A stretch of DNA of 64,000 nucleotides from Natrinema hispanicum (GCF_900111485.1 NZ_FOIC01000003.1:124001-188000), one strand, 5' to 3'. Positions 52,653 through 62,115 are shown, counted from the first letter of the stretch. Made by a program: numbers and translations. The notes: generated from the letters alone by a model not told the origin.

Positions 52653-54446
52653 TTAGTCGAGGAGTGACTCGAACTCGTCTAAGCGCTCGCCGTAGGTCTC
52701 GAGTGCGCGGTCGATCGGGGCCGAACTGCTCATGTCGACGCCAGCGATCCGCAGCAGCTCGAGGGGGTACTCACGGGAGCCCCGCTTGAGGAACTCGAGG
52801 TAGTCCTCGGCGGCGGGCTGGCCACGTGCCAAGACGTCGTCGACGATCGCGAGCGCGGCGGAGATACCGGTTGCGTACTGGTAGACGTAGAAGGCCCGGT
52901 AGAAATGCGGGATACGCATCCACTCGCGGGCGATCCGGTCGTCGATGACGGCGGGCTCGTAGTAGTCGTCTTTGAGTCCGCGATAGAGGTCATCCAGCCG
53001 ATCGGCGGTCAGCGGTTCGCCCTCTTCCTCGAGGCGGTGGGTCTCGTGTTCGAATTCTGCGAACAACGTCTGGCGATAGAGCGTCGAGCGCACACGCTCG
53101 AGGAACTCATTGAGAACGTGTTTCCGGAACTCGGGGTCGTCGACGGTCTCGAGTAAGTGGTTGGTCAGCAGGGCCTCGTTGACCGTGCTGGCGACCTCGG
53201 CGACGAAGATCTCGTAACTCGAGTAGACGTAGGGCTGTTCCTCTTTGGTGAGCTCGGAGTGCATCGAGTGACCGAGTTCGTGGGCCAGCGTGTACATCGA
53301 GGCGATGTCCTGCTGGTAGTTCAGCAGGATAAACGGCTGAGTGTCGTAGGTGCCACCCGAGTACGCGCCGGACTGTTTGCCCTCGTTCTCGTAGACGTCG
53401 ACCCACCGGGAGTCGAGCCCCTCGGCGACGCGGGATTGATACTCATCGCCCAGCGGCGCGAGCGCGTCGACGACGTACTCGGTGGCCTGCTCGTACTCGA
53501 GATCGGGGCCTTCGTCGCCGGTCAGCGGCATATAGAGGTCCCACATCTGTAGGTCGTCGACGTCGAGTGCCTGCCGCTTGAGTTCGGCGTGGTGGTGGAG
53601 CTTGTCGATGTTGTCGTGGACAGTGTCGACGAGCGTGTCGTAGACGTCGACCGGAACGTTCGGGCCGTCGAGGGCGGCTTCGCGTGCCGTGTCGTAGTTG
53701 CGCGCCTGTGCAGTCTTGACGTCGGCTTTGACGCTGTTCTTGTAGCTGGCTGCGACCGTGTTCCGGACCGACTCCCACTCGTCGAAGTAGTTCTCGTAGA
53801 CGCGCTTGCGGAACTCACGGTCGGGCCGCTTGAGCAGATTGGTGAAGTTGCTCTGGGTAATCTCGACGGCCTCGCCCTCGGGATCCTCGACGGTCGGGAA
53901 CGCCATGTCGGCGTTCGAGAGCATGGTGTAAACCTCGCCGGTCGCGCCGGTCACTTCGCTTAAATCGGCCAGCAGCGCCTCGACTTCCGCCGAGCGCGTA
54001 TGCGGTTTCATCCGGAGGACGTCGTCGACGTAGTGGTCGTAGGTCTCGAGGTCGGATTCAACCGCCATCATCTCATCGAACTCCGCGCGAGTTATCTCCT
54101 GAATTTCAGGGTCGATAAACGACGCGGCGGACTGGGCGTCGGCCGCCAGCGACTGTGCGCGCGCGGTCAGCGCCTGATAGTGCTGGTCGGTCGTGTCCTC
54201 GTCGCGGCGCATGCGGGCGTAGGCCGCGACGGTCGACACCTCGCGCATGAGCTCGTCGCGTAACTCGAGGACCGCAAGCAGGGTCTCGGCGTCGTCGGTC
54301 GTCTGTCCCTCGTAGGATGCGAGGTCCTCAACGCGCTCGGCGACTGCCTCGTAGGCGGTCTCCCAGTCGTCATCGGTCGCGTAGATGCTCTCGAGGTCCC
54401 AGGTATATTCCTCGTCGACCTCGGAGCGGTCGGGAACGGAACTCAT
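52653..54446 (-). CDS. pepF: oligoendopeptidase F (M3B)
   Basis: A 597-residue zinc peptidase. The HExxH site is TLAHELGHSMHSEL, with the third ligand Glu in YEIFVAEVASTVNEALL. The C-terminal FYVYQYATGISAALAI is a PepF signature. It has no signal and no membrane segment, so it acts on cytoplasmic oligopeptides, a logical partner for PAN/proteasome products encoded next to it. Start is ATG 54446; a 16-residue longer frame is unlikely. Confidence 0.95.
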   Translation of the reverse strand: MSSVPDRSEVDEEYTWDLESIYATDDDWETAYEAVAERVEDLASYEGQTTDDAETLLAVLELRDELMREVSTVAAYARMRRDEDTTDQHYQALTARAQSLAADAQSAASFIDPEIQEITRAEFDEMMAVESDLETYDHYVDDVLRMKPHTRSAEVEALLADLSEVTGATGEVYTMLSNADMAFPTVEDPEGEAVEITQSNFTNLLKRPDREFRKRVYENYFDEWESVRNTVAASYKNSVKADVKTAQARNYDTAREAALDGPNVPVDVYDTLVDTVHDNIDKLHHHAELKRQALDVDDLQMWDLYMPLTGDEGPDLEYEQATEYVVDALAPLGDEYQSRVAEGLDSRWVDVYENEGKQSGAYSGGTYDTQPFILLNYQQDIASMYTLAHELGHSMHSELTKEEQPYVYSSYEIFVAEVASTVNEALLTNHLLETVDDPEFRKHVLNEFLERVRSTLYRQTLFAEFEHETHRLEEEGEPLTADRLDDLYRGLKDDYYEPAVIDDRIAREWMRIPHFYRAFYVYQYATGISAALAIVDDVLARGQPAAEDYLEFLKRGSREYPLELLRIAGVDMSSSAPIDRALETYGERLDEFESLLD

Positions 54447-54608
54447 AGCCCCGATTTCGGAGCCCCAGCGGTAAAGCGTGTCGGACCCTTTCACGGTATG
54501 TCTCAGTGATGAGTCCGCGATGAGAGCACAGAAGTCGTGACTGCGCTCGAGCGAGGGAGCGAAGACACGACGATGGGTCGGCGTCTGATGCGGTCCATCT
54601 GCCAGACT

Positions 54609-55448
54609 CTACCGCATCCCGTCGGCGATCTGGCCGGCGACTCGTGCCCCTGTTCGTCGCTCGAGACGGCGGCGGTCGAACACGGCACGAGCACTCGCAG
54701 CGGCATCGGCGTCGATCTCGAACGAGAGGGCGGGATAGTCCACGTCGGTCAAGACGAGCGGCTCCGGCGGTGCCGGCGCGATTCCCTCGGGACCGGGCAG
54801 CGGCTCAGGGTCGAATACCCGCTCGAGTTTCGCAAGCGGCGACTCGCCGGTGGCGATCTCACAGGCCAGTGAGACAAGTCGCCGGACGAGCTCTCGAGCG
54901 AAGCCACCCGCGCTGGCGGTAACAATGAGGTAGTCGCCGTCTCTGGTCGCTGTAAGCGTCAGGGTGCGCTCGGTGTTGTGGTCGTCCGGCGTCAGGTTGT
55001 GCACGTCGTGTGTGCCGGACAGTGCCTCGCAGGCAGTCAGAAAGCGCTCGTCGTCGATAGGCGGCGTGTCGGGAACAGCCGACGTGTCGGTCGGTGCATA
55101 CAGCTGGTAGGTGTATTTCCGGCGACGCGCGTGATGGGTCGCATGAAAGTCAGCCGGCGCATCGGCGCTCGCCCATGCGCGTACGTCGGCTGGCAGTTCA
55201 GCGTTCAGCGCCCGCGGCGTGAGCCAGTCGGGGGCCTCGAGCGCGATCGTCTGGGCGAGCGCGGAGACCCCTGCGTCAGTGCGGCCGGCGGCAGCGTAGC
55301 CGTCTGGCTTGTCAGTGTCAGACTCGAGGACCCCGAGTGCCCGGAGCGCATCGAAAATCGAATCCTCGACGGTCGGAACGTCGGGCTGGCGCTGGTAGCC
55401 GTAGTAGTCCGTACCGTCGTAGGCGATCCGAAACGCGCGGCGTCCCAT
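54609..55448 (-). CDS. truA: tRNA pseudouridine synthase A
   Basis: A 279-residue pseudouridine synthase for the anticodon arm (positions 38-40). Catalytic Asp is in AAAGRTDAGVSALAQ. Other signs are the RIAYDGTDYYGYQRQPD start, ARRRKYTYQLY and SAGGFARELVRRLVSLACEI. The C-terminal EPLVLTDVDYP and the loss of some bacterial insertions fit archaeal TruA. Confidence 0.95.
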   Translation of the reverse strand: MGRRAFRIAYDGTDYYGYQRQPDVPTVEDSIFDALRALGVLESDTDKPDGYAAAGRTDAGVSALAQTIALEAPDWLTPRALNAELPADVRAWASADAPADFHATHHARRRKYTYQLYAPTDTSAVPDTPPIDDERFLTACEALSGTHDVHNLTPDDHNTERTLTLTATRDGDYLIVTASAGGFARELVRRLVSLACEIATGESPLAKLERVFDPEPLPGPEGIAPAPPEPLVLTDVDYPALSFEIDADAAASARAVFDRRRLERRTGARVAGQIADGMR

Positions 55449-55586
55449 TTGGTCTCGAGTCGATCCAGCGGGGCCAGCGAGTTATACTGTTCGCTGTGGC
55501 GGCGGACAGACGCAAGCGATGCGGAGACAGCGCGAGAATTAGGTCGTCGGCCTTGAGACCGATCCGATGACGACCTCGATCGATTC

Positions 55587-56072
55587 TTACAGCCCGTCGC
55601 CGGTGTCGAACTCGTCGGCGTCGTCGATCCCGGTATCATCGATGTCGAATTCGTCGGTCTCGAGCGACGAGCCACCGGCAGTGATAGCCCCGTCTTGAAT
55701 CTCGATGGTGACGCCGTCGTCGTCGGACGATCCCCCCAACAGCTGGCTGGTCGCCGACTCGACTTCCTGGTTGACCGACCAGGCGAATCGGAGCACCGAC
55801 TCGAGTTCCGTGCCGACCTCGCGGACGCCACGCTGGTCTGTGAGCGTCCCCAGACTCCGTGCGCCCTCCGGATGGAGGTACTGAATCGGATGCTCCGTCG
55901 GGACCTCACGCAGGTCGAGGTCGAACGACCAGAGATACGGCAGGAACTGGAGGGCATAGCCCTGCGGTTTCGGTGCTCGACGGCCGGCAGCGGTCAGTGC
56001 GACGGTTTTCGCCGTCGACTCGCCGTCGGTGTCGAAGTAGACGCCTGGCATGCCCGGAATGGAGAGTCGCAT
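55587..56072 (-). CDS. haloarchaeal hypothetical protein
   Basis: A 161-residue protein. Residues 1-115 have mixed strands and helices (MRLSIPGMPGVYFDTDGEST, GYALQFLPYLWSFDLDLREV, ELESVLRFAWSVNQEVESAT), then an acidic Asp/Ser tail. No membrane helix or metal motif is present. I do not recognise it. It stands alone between truA and an SDR gene, same strand. Confidence 0.65.
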   Translation of the reverse strand: MRLSIPGMPGVYFDTDGESTAKTVALTAAGRRAPKPQGYALQFLPYLWSFDLDLREVPTEHPIQYLHPEGARSLGTLTDQRGVREVGTELESVLRFAWSVNQEVESATSQLLGGSSDDDGVTIEIQDGAITAGGSSLETDEFDIDDTGIDDADEFDTGDGL

Positions 56073-56129
56073 ACTCGAGGGAGAGAGCCACGTACGGGTG
56101 AGTCTACACCCGGCACACCCACCCTCGTT

Positions 56130-56873
56130 TTATTCGAAGGTATCGGCGAACTTGTCCCGCCGGTAGAGGTCGAGTTCGGTCACGCTCGAGCCATTTCGGC
56201 TTGCAGCAAAGCGGATCGCCTCGGCGATTTCCCCGGGTTCGGTCGCCTCCCCCTCGTCGAAGCGCTCGACGAAGGGATCGCCACCGGCCGCCCCGAACTG
56301 GGATCGGACTTCGGAGGGGTTGACGATCGTGACGCCGACGCCGTCATCGCCGACTTGAGCCGCGACGCTCTTGGCGAAGCCCCGGACCCACCACTTCGAG
56401 GCGGCGTAAACGGGGTTGAACGGCCGCGGGTACTGGCCGGCGAAACTGCCGACGAAGATCAGGTGGCCGTCGCGCTCGCGGACGTGGGGGATCGCCGCCC
56501 GCGTCGCATAGAAGACGCCGTCGACGTTAGTCTCCTGCATCGTCTCGTATTCGTCGGTGGTCAGCGACTCGACGTCGCTCCCGCGAGCCAGCCCCGCGTT
56601 ATTGACCAGCACGTCGATCCCGCCAAAGCGGTCGACGGCCGCCTCGATGAGCACGTCGACATCGTCCTCTTCGCGGACGTCCGTCGGGACGACCAGCGTC
56701 TCGACATCGTGGTCGGCCTCGAGGTCGTCGGCGACTGCTTCCAGTTGCTCCTCGCTTCGCGCCGCGAGGACAACGTTGGCACCTGCTGCAGCGAGTTCGT
56801 GGCAGGTCGCCGCGCCGATCCCGGAACTCGCACCCGTGACGATCACCGTGTCCTGCTCGAGTGACTCGGACAT
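56130..56873 (-). CDS. classical short-chain dehydrogenase/reductase
   Basis: A 247-residue SDR with all catalytic parts: TGASSGIG cofactor loop, NNAG, Ser in IFVGSFAGQY and the Tyr/Lys pair in PVYAASKWWVRG. An Arg after the second strand (LAARSEEQLE) suggests NADP(H). The C-terminus lacks the usual VTG..DGG segment and instead ends SSVTELDLYRRDKFADTFE, as in the YdfG-like branch. The substrate is unknown. Confidence 0.93.
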   Translation of the reverse strand: MSESLEQDTVIVTGASSGIGAATCHELAAAGANVVLAARSEEQLEAVADDLEADHDVETLVVPTDVREEDDVDVLIEAAVDRFGGIDVLVNNAGLARGSDVESLTTDEYETMQETNVDGVFYATRAAIPHVRERDGHLIFVGSFAGQYPRPFNPVYAASKWWVRGFAKSVAAQVGDDGVGVTIVNPSEVRSQFGAAGGDPFVERFDEGEATEPGEIAEAIRFAASRNGSSVTELDLYRRDKFADTFE

Positions 56874-56952
56874 GCTGTCACAAATCGGCCGACACCGACC
56901 TAAAGCCGAGGGTCGCGAAGTACGACCCCAAAGAGCGACGGCTCGGCGGCGC

Positions 56953-58536
56953 TTAGTAGTCCTCGAGGTCGTACAGGTCGCCGTATTTCGCGGTGGCGTA
57001 CTCGAGGAAGTAATCGGCGGTCAACTCCTCGCCGGTGGCCCGTTCGATCAACTCGGGCGTGACGAAGTGCTTGCCGTGCTGGTGGATGTGCTCGCGGAGC
57101 CAGCCGTTGAGGGCGTCAAACTCGCCCTCGCTGATGGCCTCGTCGAACGGGCCTCGCGGCTCATCGCCGCTCGGTGTTTCCGAGGCGTGTGACGCCTCGC
57201 TCCCGCGATCGTCCTCGGCGGCGGCGTACAACTGCGCGGCGAGAACGGAGCCCAGCGAGTACGTCGGGAAGTAGCCGAAATCGCCGTGAGACCAGTGGAT
57301 GTCCTGGAGACAACCCTCCGCATCCGTTTCCGGACGCACACCGAGATACTCCTCGTACTTGTCGTTCCAGACCTGTGGGACCTCCGAGACCTCGAGGTCG
57401 CCCCGGATCAGGTCGCGTTCGATCTCGAAACGGATCACGATGTGGAGGTGGTAGGTGAGTTCGTCCGCTTCGACCCGGATGAGATTGTCGTCGTAGACCT
57501 GGTTGGCGGCCTCGTAGGCCTCCTCGGGCGTGACGTCCTCGAGGCTCGGGAACCGCTCGCGGGCGACCGGCAGGAAGTGTTCCCAGAAGGGCCGAGAGCG
57601 GCCGACGTGGTTCTCCCAGAGACGGGACTGGGACTCGTGGACCGACAGGTCACGGGCTTCGCCAAGCGGGGTGCCGTAGCCCTCGTCGGGAAGCCCGAGC
57701 GTATAGTTTGCGTGCCCGAACTCGTGGATCGTCGACGTGATCGAACCCAGAAGGTCCTCCTCGTCGAAGCGAGTCGTCACACGCGCGTCGAACTGCGTCC
57801 CCGAGGAGAACGGGTGTGGTGCGGTATCGAGACGGCCGCGGTCCCAGTCGTAGCCGAGCGACTCGAGCACGTCGCGGGCGAGCGCTTCCTGATCGTCGTC
57901 GTCGAACTCGCCCGCGAAGGCGTCCGTGGCGAGGTCGGCATCGCTGTCCTGGATCGCGTCGATCAGCGACACGACCTCCTCGCGCAGGCGCTCTAGGACC
58001 TGTTCGGCGGTCTCGAGGTCGATGTAGGGCTCGTAGTCCGCAAAGAGCACCGCGTAGGGATCGGCGTCAGGGTCGATGTGGGCGGCGTACTCGCGTCTGA
58101 GGTCGACCAGTTTCTCGAGCGTCGGTGCGAACGCCTCGAAATCGTCCTCCTTGCGGGCCTGCTTCCACGTGGGGTGGGCGTTCGACGCCGTCGCTGAGAT
58201 CTCCTCGACGAGTTCTTGGGGAACGCTCGTCTCGCGGTCGTACTGGCGTCGGATCTCGCGGACGACCGCGGCCTGTTCGTCTCCGAGGGCGGTGTCCTCG
58301 AGGTCGTCGAGCAACTGCCCCGTCTCGTCGGCGGTCAGGAGTTCGTGACTGAGCGAGGACAGCGTCGAGAGTTGCTGGGCACGCGCTGGCGTCCCCTCGT
58401 CGGGCATCACGACCTCCTGATCCCACCGCAGGATGCCGGCGGCGTTGCCAACGTTCGAGATCCGCCGGACTCGGTTTTCGAACTGCTCGTAGGCGTCACC
58501 TTCGCTCGCGTCGCTTCCGGCCTGATCGGTCGCCAT
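56953..58536 (-). CDS. M32 carboxypeptidase (Taq-type) with a hairpin-encoded insertion
   Basis: A 527-residue zinc carboxypeptidase. The HExxH site is TSTIHEFGHANYTLG, followed by VHESQSRLWENHVGRS with the third ligand Glu, and IHWSHGDFGYFPTYSLGSVL. It trims C-terminal residues from peptides in the cytoplasm. Between AAQLYAAAEDD and FDEAISEGEFDALNGWL a segment of about 18 residues (GSEASHASETPSGDEPRG) interrupts the conserved region; its DNA forms a hairpin. The rest of the protein is complete, so the insert sits in a tolerant surface loop. Confidence 0.94.
   Translation of the reverse strand: MATDQAGSDASEGDAYEQFENRVRRISNVGNAAGILRWDQEVVMPDEGTPARAQQLSTLSSLSHELLTADETGQLLDDLEDTALGDEQAAVVREIRRQYDRETSVPQELVEEISATASNAHPTWKQARKEDDFEAFAPTLEKLVDLRREYAAHIDPDADPYAVLFADYEPYIDLETAEQVLERLREEVVSLIDAIQDSDADLATDAFAGEFDDDDQEALARDVLESLGYDWDRGRLDTAPHPFSSGTQFDARVTTRFDEEDLLGSITSTIHEFGHANYTLGLPDEGYGTPLGEARDLSVHESQSRLWENHVGRSRPFWEHFLPVARERFPSLEDVTPEEAYEAANQVYDDNLIRVEADELTYHLHIVIRFEIERDLIRGDLEVSEVPQVWNDKYEEYLGVRPETDAEGCLQDIHWSHGDFGYFPTYSLGSVLAAQLYAAAEDDRGSEASHASETPSGDEPRGPFDEAISEGEFDALNGWLREHIHQHGKHFVTPELIERATGEELTADYFLEYATAKYGDLYDLEDY
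57151..57212. repeat. hairpin-forming insertion-like element inside the M32 gene
   Basis: This in-frame stretch codes the low-complexity segment of the carboxypeptidase. It contains a perfect hairpin CGAGGCG-TGTGA-CGCCTCG (57181-57199) and a smaller one CGGC-TCATC-GCCG nearby. The encoded Ser/Glu/Ala/Pro peptide type recurs, to my memory, in unrelated haloarchaeal proteins, which suggests a dispersed palindromic repeat that can insert in frame. Ends are approximate. Confidence 0.45.
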
Positions 58537-58699
58537 AGCCGTACTATTCGCTCGGATACGGTATCAACGTCGTGGTTCCGGGTGTCTCGAGGGACGCACG
58601 GACAGTCGCAGTCGAGAGTTGCCTCTCGGTTGGAAATCCGTGAGAGCGGGCAGAACGTGCAAGCAACGGTCTGTTCCGCCGAGGTACGTAGCTATCAGT

Positions 58700-59068
58700 A
58701 TGGCAATCGCATCACCACTCGCGTCAGTCATCGTCTTTCTCGTAAGCCTTCTGATCGGTGCACTCGGTATCTACGCTGGCGCACGCGTCATCGTCGGACG
58801 GACAAGCTACGATCACGCCATCGTCACTGCGCTGATCGGCGCGATCGTCTGGGCGATCGTCGGCTTTCTGGTCGGGTGGATTCCGCTCGTCGGCCCGCTG
58901 CTCGTCTTAGTCGCCTACGTCGCGGTCATCAATTGGCGGTATCCCGGGGACTGGACCGCCGCGGCGATGATCGGCCTCGTCGCCTGGGTGACTGTCCTGA
59001 TCGTCCTCTACGTGCTCGCGGTCGTCGGCATCACGAGTTTCGGTGCAGTCGGCGTCCCGGGTCTCTGA
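58700..59068 (+). CDS. four-helix haloarchaeal membrane protein
   Basis: A 122-residue protein from ATG 58700, with about four hydrophobic helices: PLASVIVFLVSLLIGALGIY, AIVTALIGAIVWAIVGFLVG, LVGPLLVLVAYVAVINWRYP, and MIGLVAWVTVLIVLYVLAVV. The GARVIVGRTSYDHAIVTALI loop and VINWRYPGDW look conserved. Family not assigned; function unknown. It converges with the M20 gene. Confidence 0.75.
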   Translation: MAIASPLASVIVFLVSLLIGALGIYAGARVIVGRTSYDHAIVTALIGAIVWAIVGFLVGWIPLVGPLLVLVAYVAVINWRYPGDWTAAAMIGLVAWVTVLIVLYVLAVVGITSFGAVGVPGL

Positions 59069-59096
59069 CCGACCGAGGGCAGTGCCGTCGCCTGTG

Positions 59097-60182
59097 TTAT
59101 CGCGATGGCGGCCACGTCTCCGCGGCCCGCCGGTAGGTCTCGCGACAGCGCTCGAGGACACCGATCGAGACGCTTTCGTCGTCAGTATGGGCCTCCCCGG
59201 GTTCGGAAGGGCCGTAGATCACACACTCCGTGCCGGCGTCTGAGAGCCAGCCCGCGTCGGTCGCGTGGGGCTTCGTCACGTGTTCGGGCTCGGCCGTCTG
59301 TGACGCCGTGGCGGCCTCGAGCACTGCGTCAGCAAAGGCCGCGTCCCCACACTGCATCGGCGGCCAGTCCTGATCGACGGTCCACTCGATGCCCGCGCGA
59401 TCCGCGACGCGCTCGAGGGGCGCGCGCTCGCCGGGCACCGTTCGCTCGTCGACGGTGAACGAACAGCGGGCCGGGACGACGTTCCACGCGGAGCCGCCTT
59501 CGATTTCGGTGACGGTGAGGCGTCCCTCGAGCGTCTCGCCCGCGACGTCGACCGACGGGGACTCGAGTTCGCGAACGTGGTCGATGGCGTCCGTCGCGCG
59601 GTAGATGGCGTTCTCGCCGGCGTCGGTCTCGCTGGCGTGGGCCGCGGTTCCGTGTGCGGTGATCGTACTTCCGCGTCGGCCCTTGTGTGCGACGGCCACG
59701 TCGGTGACGTCCGGCCCCGAGTAGTTGGTCGAGCCCTCGCCGACGATGGCGTACTCTGGGATGAATCCCTGATCGATCGCATGCCGTGCGCCGACGCCGC
59801 CGACTTCTTCGCCGACGAAACTCGCGAACACGAGTTCACCGGCAGGGGAAGCATCGCGAAACGCAAGCAAGGCGGCCGCGAGCGCGCCTTTCATATCTGC
59901 GGTTCCGCGACCGTAAAGGCGGCCGTCGCGTTCCTCGACGGTGTACTCGTCGCCCGTCTCGGCAACCTGCGAATCGGCCGGCTCGACGACGTCGTGATGG
60001 CCAACGAGTGCGAGCGTCTCGTCGCCACTGCCTTTCCGCGCGATCACGTTCCCGGCTTCGTCTCGTCGCACGTCGGCGTCGGTCTCCTGGCGGAGCCATG
60101 ACTCGAGGAACTCACCGGCAGCAGTCTCGTCGCCGTGGCTTGGAATCGAAACGAGTTCGCGCGTCAACTCGACGAGAGTCAT
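59097..60182 (-). CDS. M20 family peptidase/deacylase (ArgE/DapE/CPG2 type)
   Basis: A 361-residue metallohydrolase. Metal-site motifs are LALVGHHDVVEP (His, then Asp with the usual spacing), YGRGTADMKGALAAALLAF with the bridging Asp, FVGEEVGGVGA with the catalytic Glu, and VGEGSTN. The dimerisation domain follows (AHKGRRGSTITAHGTAAHAS). The final His is in EAHTDDESVSIG. This group includes ArgE, DapE and aminoacyl-deacylases; gene context does not decide which. Confidence 0.92.
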   Translation of the reverse strand: MTLVELTRELVSIPSHGDETAAGEFLESWLRQETDADVRRDEAGNVIARKGSGDETLALVGHHDVVEPADSQVAETGDEYTVEERDGRLYGRGTADMKGALAAALLAFRDASPAGELVFASFVGEEVGGVGARHAIDQGFIPEYAIVGEGSTNYSGPDVTDVAVAHKGRRGSTITAHGTAAHASETDAGENAIYRATDAIDHVRELESPSVDVAGETLEGRLTVTEIEGGSAWNVVPARCSFTVDERTVPGERAPLERVADRAGIEWTVDQDWPPMQCGDAAFADAVLEAATASQTAEPEHVTKPHATDAGWLSDAGTECVIYGPSEPGEAHTDDESVSIGVLERCRETYRRAAETWPPSR

Positions 60183-60274
60183 GCGGAGACGATCGCTGGC
60201 TGTCGTGTTCAGTACACCGGAAACGAGTGGCGGCTGCTGGCTCGCGGGTGAAAGCGATGAAAACCGTTCGGTGG

Positions 60275-61918
60275 TCAGTCCAGTTGTTCGTAGACTGGCG
60301 GTTCCTGTTCCTGTTCCTCGTCGGTGAGCCGCGCGACCGAGTCGCGTACCTCGCGGAGACTGGCCGTCTGTTCTTGGCTCGCCGCAGCGACCGATTCCGC
60401 CGCACTCGCGACCTTGTCGGCCGACTGTGACAGGTCTGCAAGCGTCTCGGCCGTTGCTTCGACACCACGGGCCTGCTGGTCGGCGGCCGCTGTCACGTCT
60501 TCCATTCCCGTTGCCGTCTGCTGTGCCGACTCGTGAATCGCTTCGAGCGAGGTGACGGTCTCTCTAACCCGATCGGTACCGGCATCGACGCGGGCAACCG
60601 TCTCCTCGGTCGTCGCGACCGTCGCGCTGGCGTCCTCACGGACGGCTTCGACGGCACTTTCGATCTCCGCGAGGTCCGATTTCGTCTGCTCGGCGAACGA
60701 GCGCACTTCGTTTGCGATCACACCCATCGTGTCGCCGTCTCCACCACCCCCACGGGACGACTCGATCTTCGCGTTCGCTGCCAGCACCGTCGTTCGCTCG
60801 GCGAGATCGTCGAGCCGGTCGACGACTTCGTCGATCTCTTGGGTCCGCTCTGCGAGCGAGTCGACGGCGTCGGCGACGCGGTCGGTCGCGTTCTCGATCG
60901 CCTCGAGTTCGTCCAAGGCGTCGTCGGCCGCTTCGACCCCTTCAGCGGCGAGTTGCTCGGTTCGGGCGCTCTCGTCGCTGACTTCGTCGGCGACGCTTGC
61001 GACTTCTTCGACCGCGGCACTCACTTCGTCGAGTTCGCGTGCCGCTCGCGTGACGCCGGTAGCCTGCGACTCGGTGTGCTGACTGATCGCCTCGGCGCGC
61101 TTCGAGACCACCTCACTCGACTCGTGAAGTTCGGATAGCGGGGCCTGCACGTCGGTTTCGACCTCGTTGGCGAGGCGTTTCCGACGCTCGATCGACTCCT
61201 CGAGTCGCTTGGCGTAGGAGTCGACGTAGGTTTCGGTCGCGATCTGCATATCGAGGTTGATGATCCGTAGCAGCGAGAGGATGTCCATCATGCCGTCGTC
61301 GATAGCATCCCTGACAGCCGCCTCGAACGACTCCTCGAGGCCGTCGTCGACCTCCTCGTCGCCGCCAAATCCCAGTGCGCCAACGACTCTCCCGAGTCCA
61401 CCCTCGCCGCTGTCGGCGTCGCGTTCAGCGGCCCACGTTTCGATCGCATCGACGACCTGATCTTGGACCCGCTCGTTCATCCGCGAGAGAAGTAGATTGT
61501 AGTAGACGCCATACTGCCCCACGTAGTGTTTCAGGGGCATATCGAGCAGTTCGTGGAGTTTGCCGATCCGGGTCCGGTTTTCGAAATACGACAGATCGTA
61601 GTCTCCCGTCGCCAGCGAGACGAGATACGCCTGCTGGGTCTGTTTGAGTCCCTCGACACCCTTCGGCGACCGGTTGATGACCTTCCGCGTGCCCTCGTAC
61701 TGCAGGATGTTCTCGTAGAAGTCGTCGGAAATCTCCTGGCGATTGTCCCGCAACAGTGGCTCGAGGTCCGAGAGCCGCTCTTCATCGATTTCATCGAATC
61801 CGATGAAGTGCTTTCGCCACTCGACTTCGTCTTCGTCGAGTCCGATCCGATCGACGAGTTCGTCGACGTCAAGAAAACCATTGAGACCCCCCTTACCAAA
61901 CGTCTGCTCCGGTTGCAT
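60275..61918 (-). CDS. soluble globin-coupled transducer (HemAT-like)
   Basis: A 547-residue chemoreceptor-type protein without membrane segments. Residues about 25-190 are a sensor globin; the proximal haem ligand is expected at His122 in TRIGKLHELLDMPLKHYVGQ. After a linker, a long helical methyl-accepting region follows (about 220-520), with MIIDLDM-like LRIINLDMQIATETYVDSYA at the junction. The hairpin tip reads LAANAKIESSRGGGGDGDTM then GVIANEVRSFAEQTK, which departs from the usual IEAARAGExGxGFAVVAxEVR. HemAT proteins mediate oxygen taxis via CheA/CheW. A CheA partner is not in the window, and the altered tip leaves chemotaxis coupling uncertain. Confidence 0.92.
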   Translation of the reverse strand: MQPEQTFGKGGLNGFLDVDELVDRIGLDEDEVEWRKHFIGFDEIDEERLSDLEPLLRDNRQEISDDFYENILQYEGTRKVINRSPKGVEGLKQTQQAYLVSLATGDYDLSYFENRTRIGKLHELLDMPLKHYVGQYGVYYNLLLSRMNERVQDQVVDAIETWAAERDADSGEGGLGRVVGALGFGGDEEVDDGLEESFEAAVRDAIDDGMMDILSLLRIINLDMQIATETYVDSYAKRLEESIERRKRLANEVETDVQAPLSELHESSEVVSKRAEAISQHTESQATGVTRAARELDEVSAAVEEVASVADEVSDESARTEQLAAEGVEAADDALDELEAIENATDRVADAVDSLAERTQEIDEVVDRLDDLAERTTVLAANAKIESSRGGGGDGDTMGVIANEVRSFAEQTKSDLAEIESAVEAVREDASATVATTEETVARVDAGTDRVRETVTSLEAIHESAQQTATGMEDVTAAADQQARGVEATAETLADLSQSADKVASAAESVAAASQEQTASLREVRDSVARLTDEEQEQEPPVYEQLD

Positions 61919-62113
61919 ACGAAACTGCTAGTGAGTGGGTCAGTTAAGGTTCCATTGATGTTCCCGCTGAATAAGAAGACATACCATAACAATTGAAACG
62001 ATGTTCATACCGATCGCAGGCTGGGGGATCGGGTGTGCAGTGTGTTTCAGTATCTCAATAGACCCCCACGTTACGGCCGGTTCGTCGCATCGGTCCCGTA
62101 GTGTTCTGTGAAA
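61919..62113. other. divergent region between the transducer and PIN-ATPase genes
   Basis: The gap has a minus-strand CCTTAAC about 27 bp before the transducer start as a candidate TATA. The middle is AT-richer (about 61960-62000) but I see no gene or RNA there. Confidence 0.35.
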
Positions 62114-62115
62114 CC

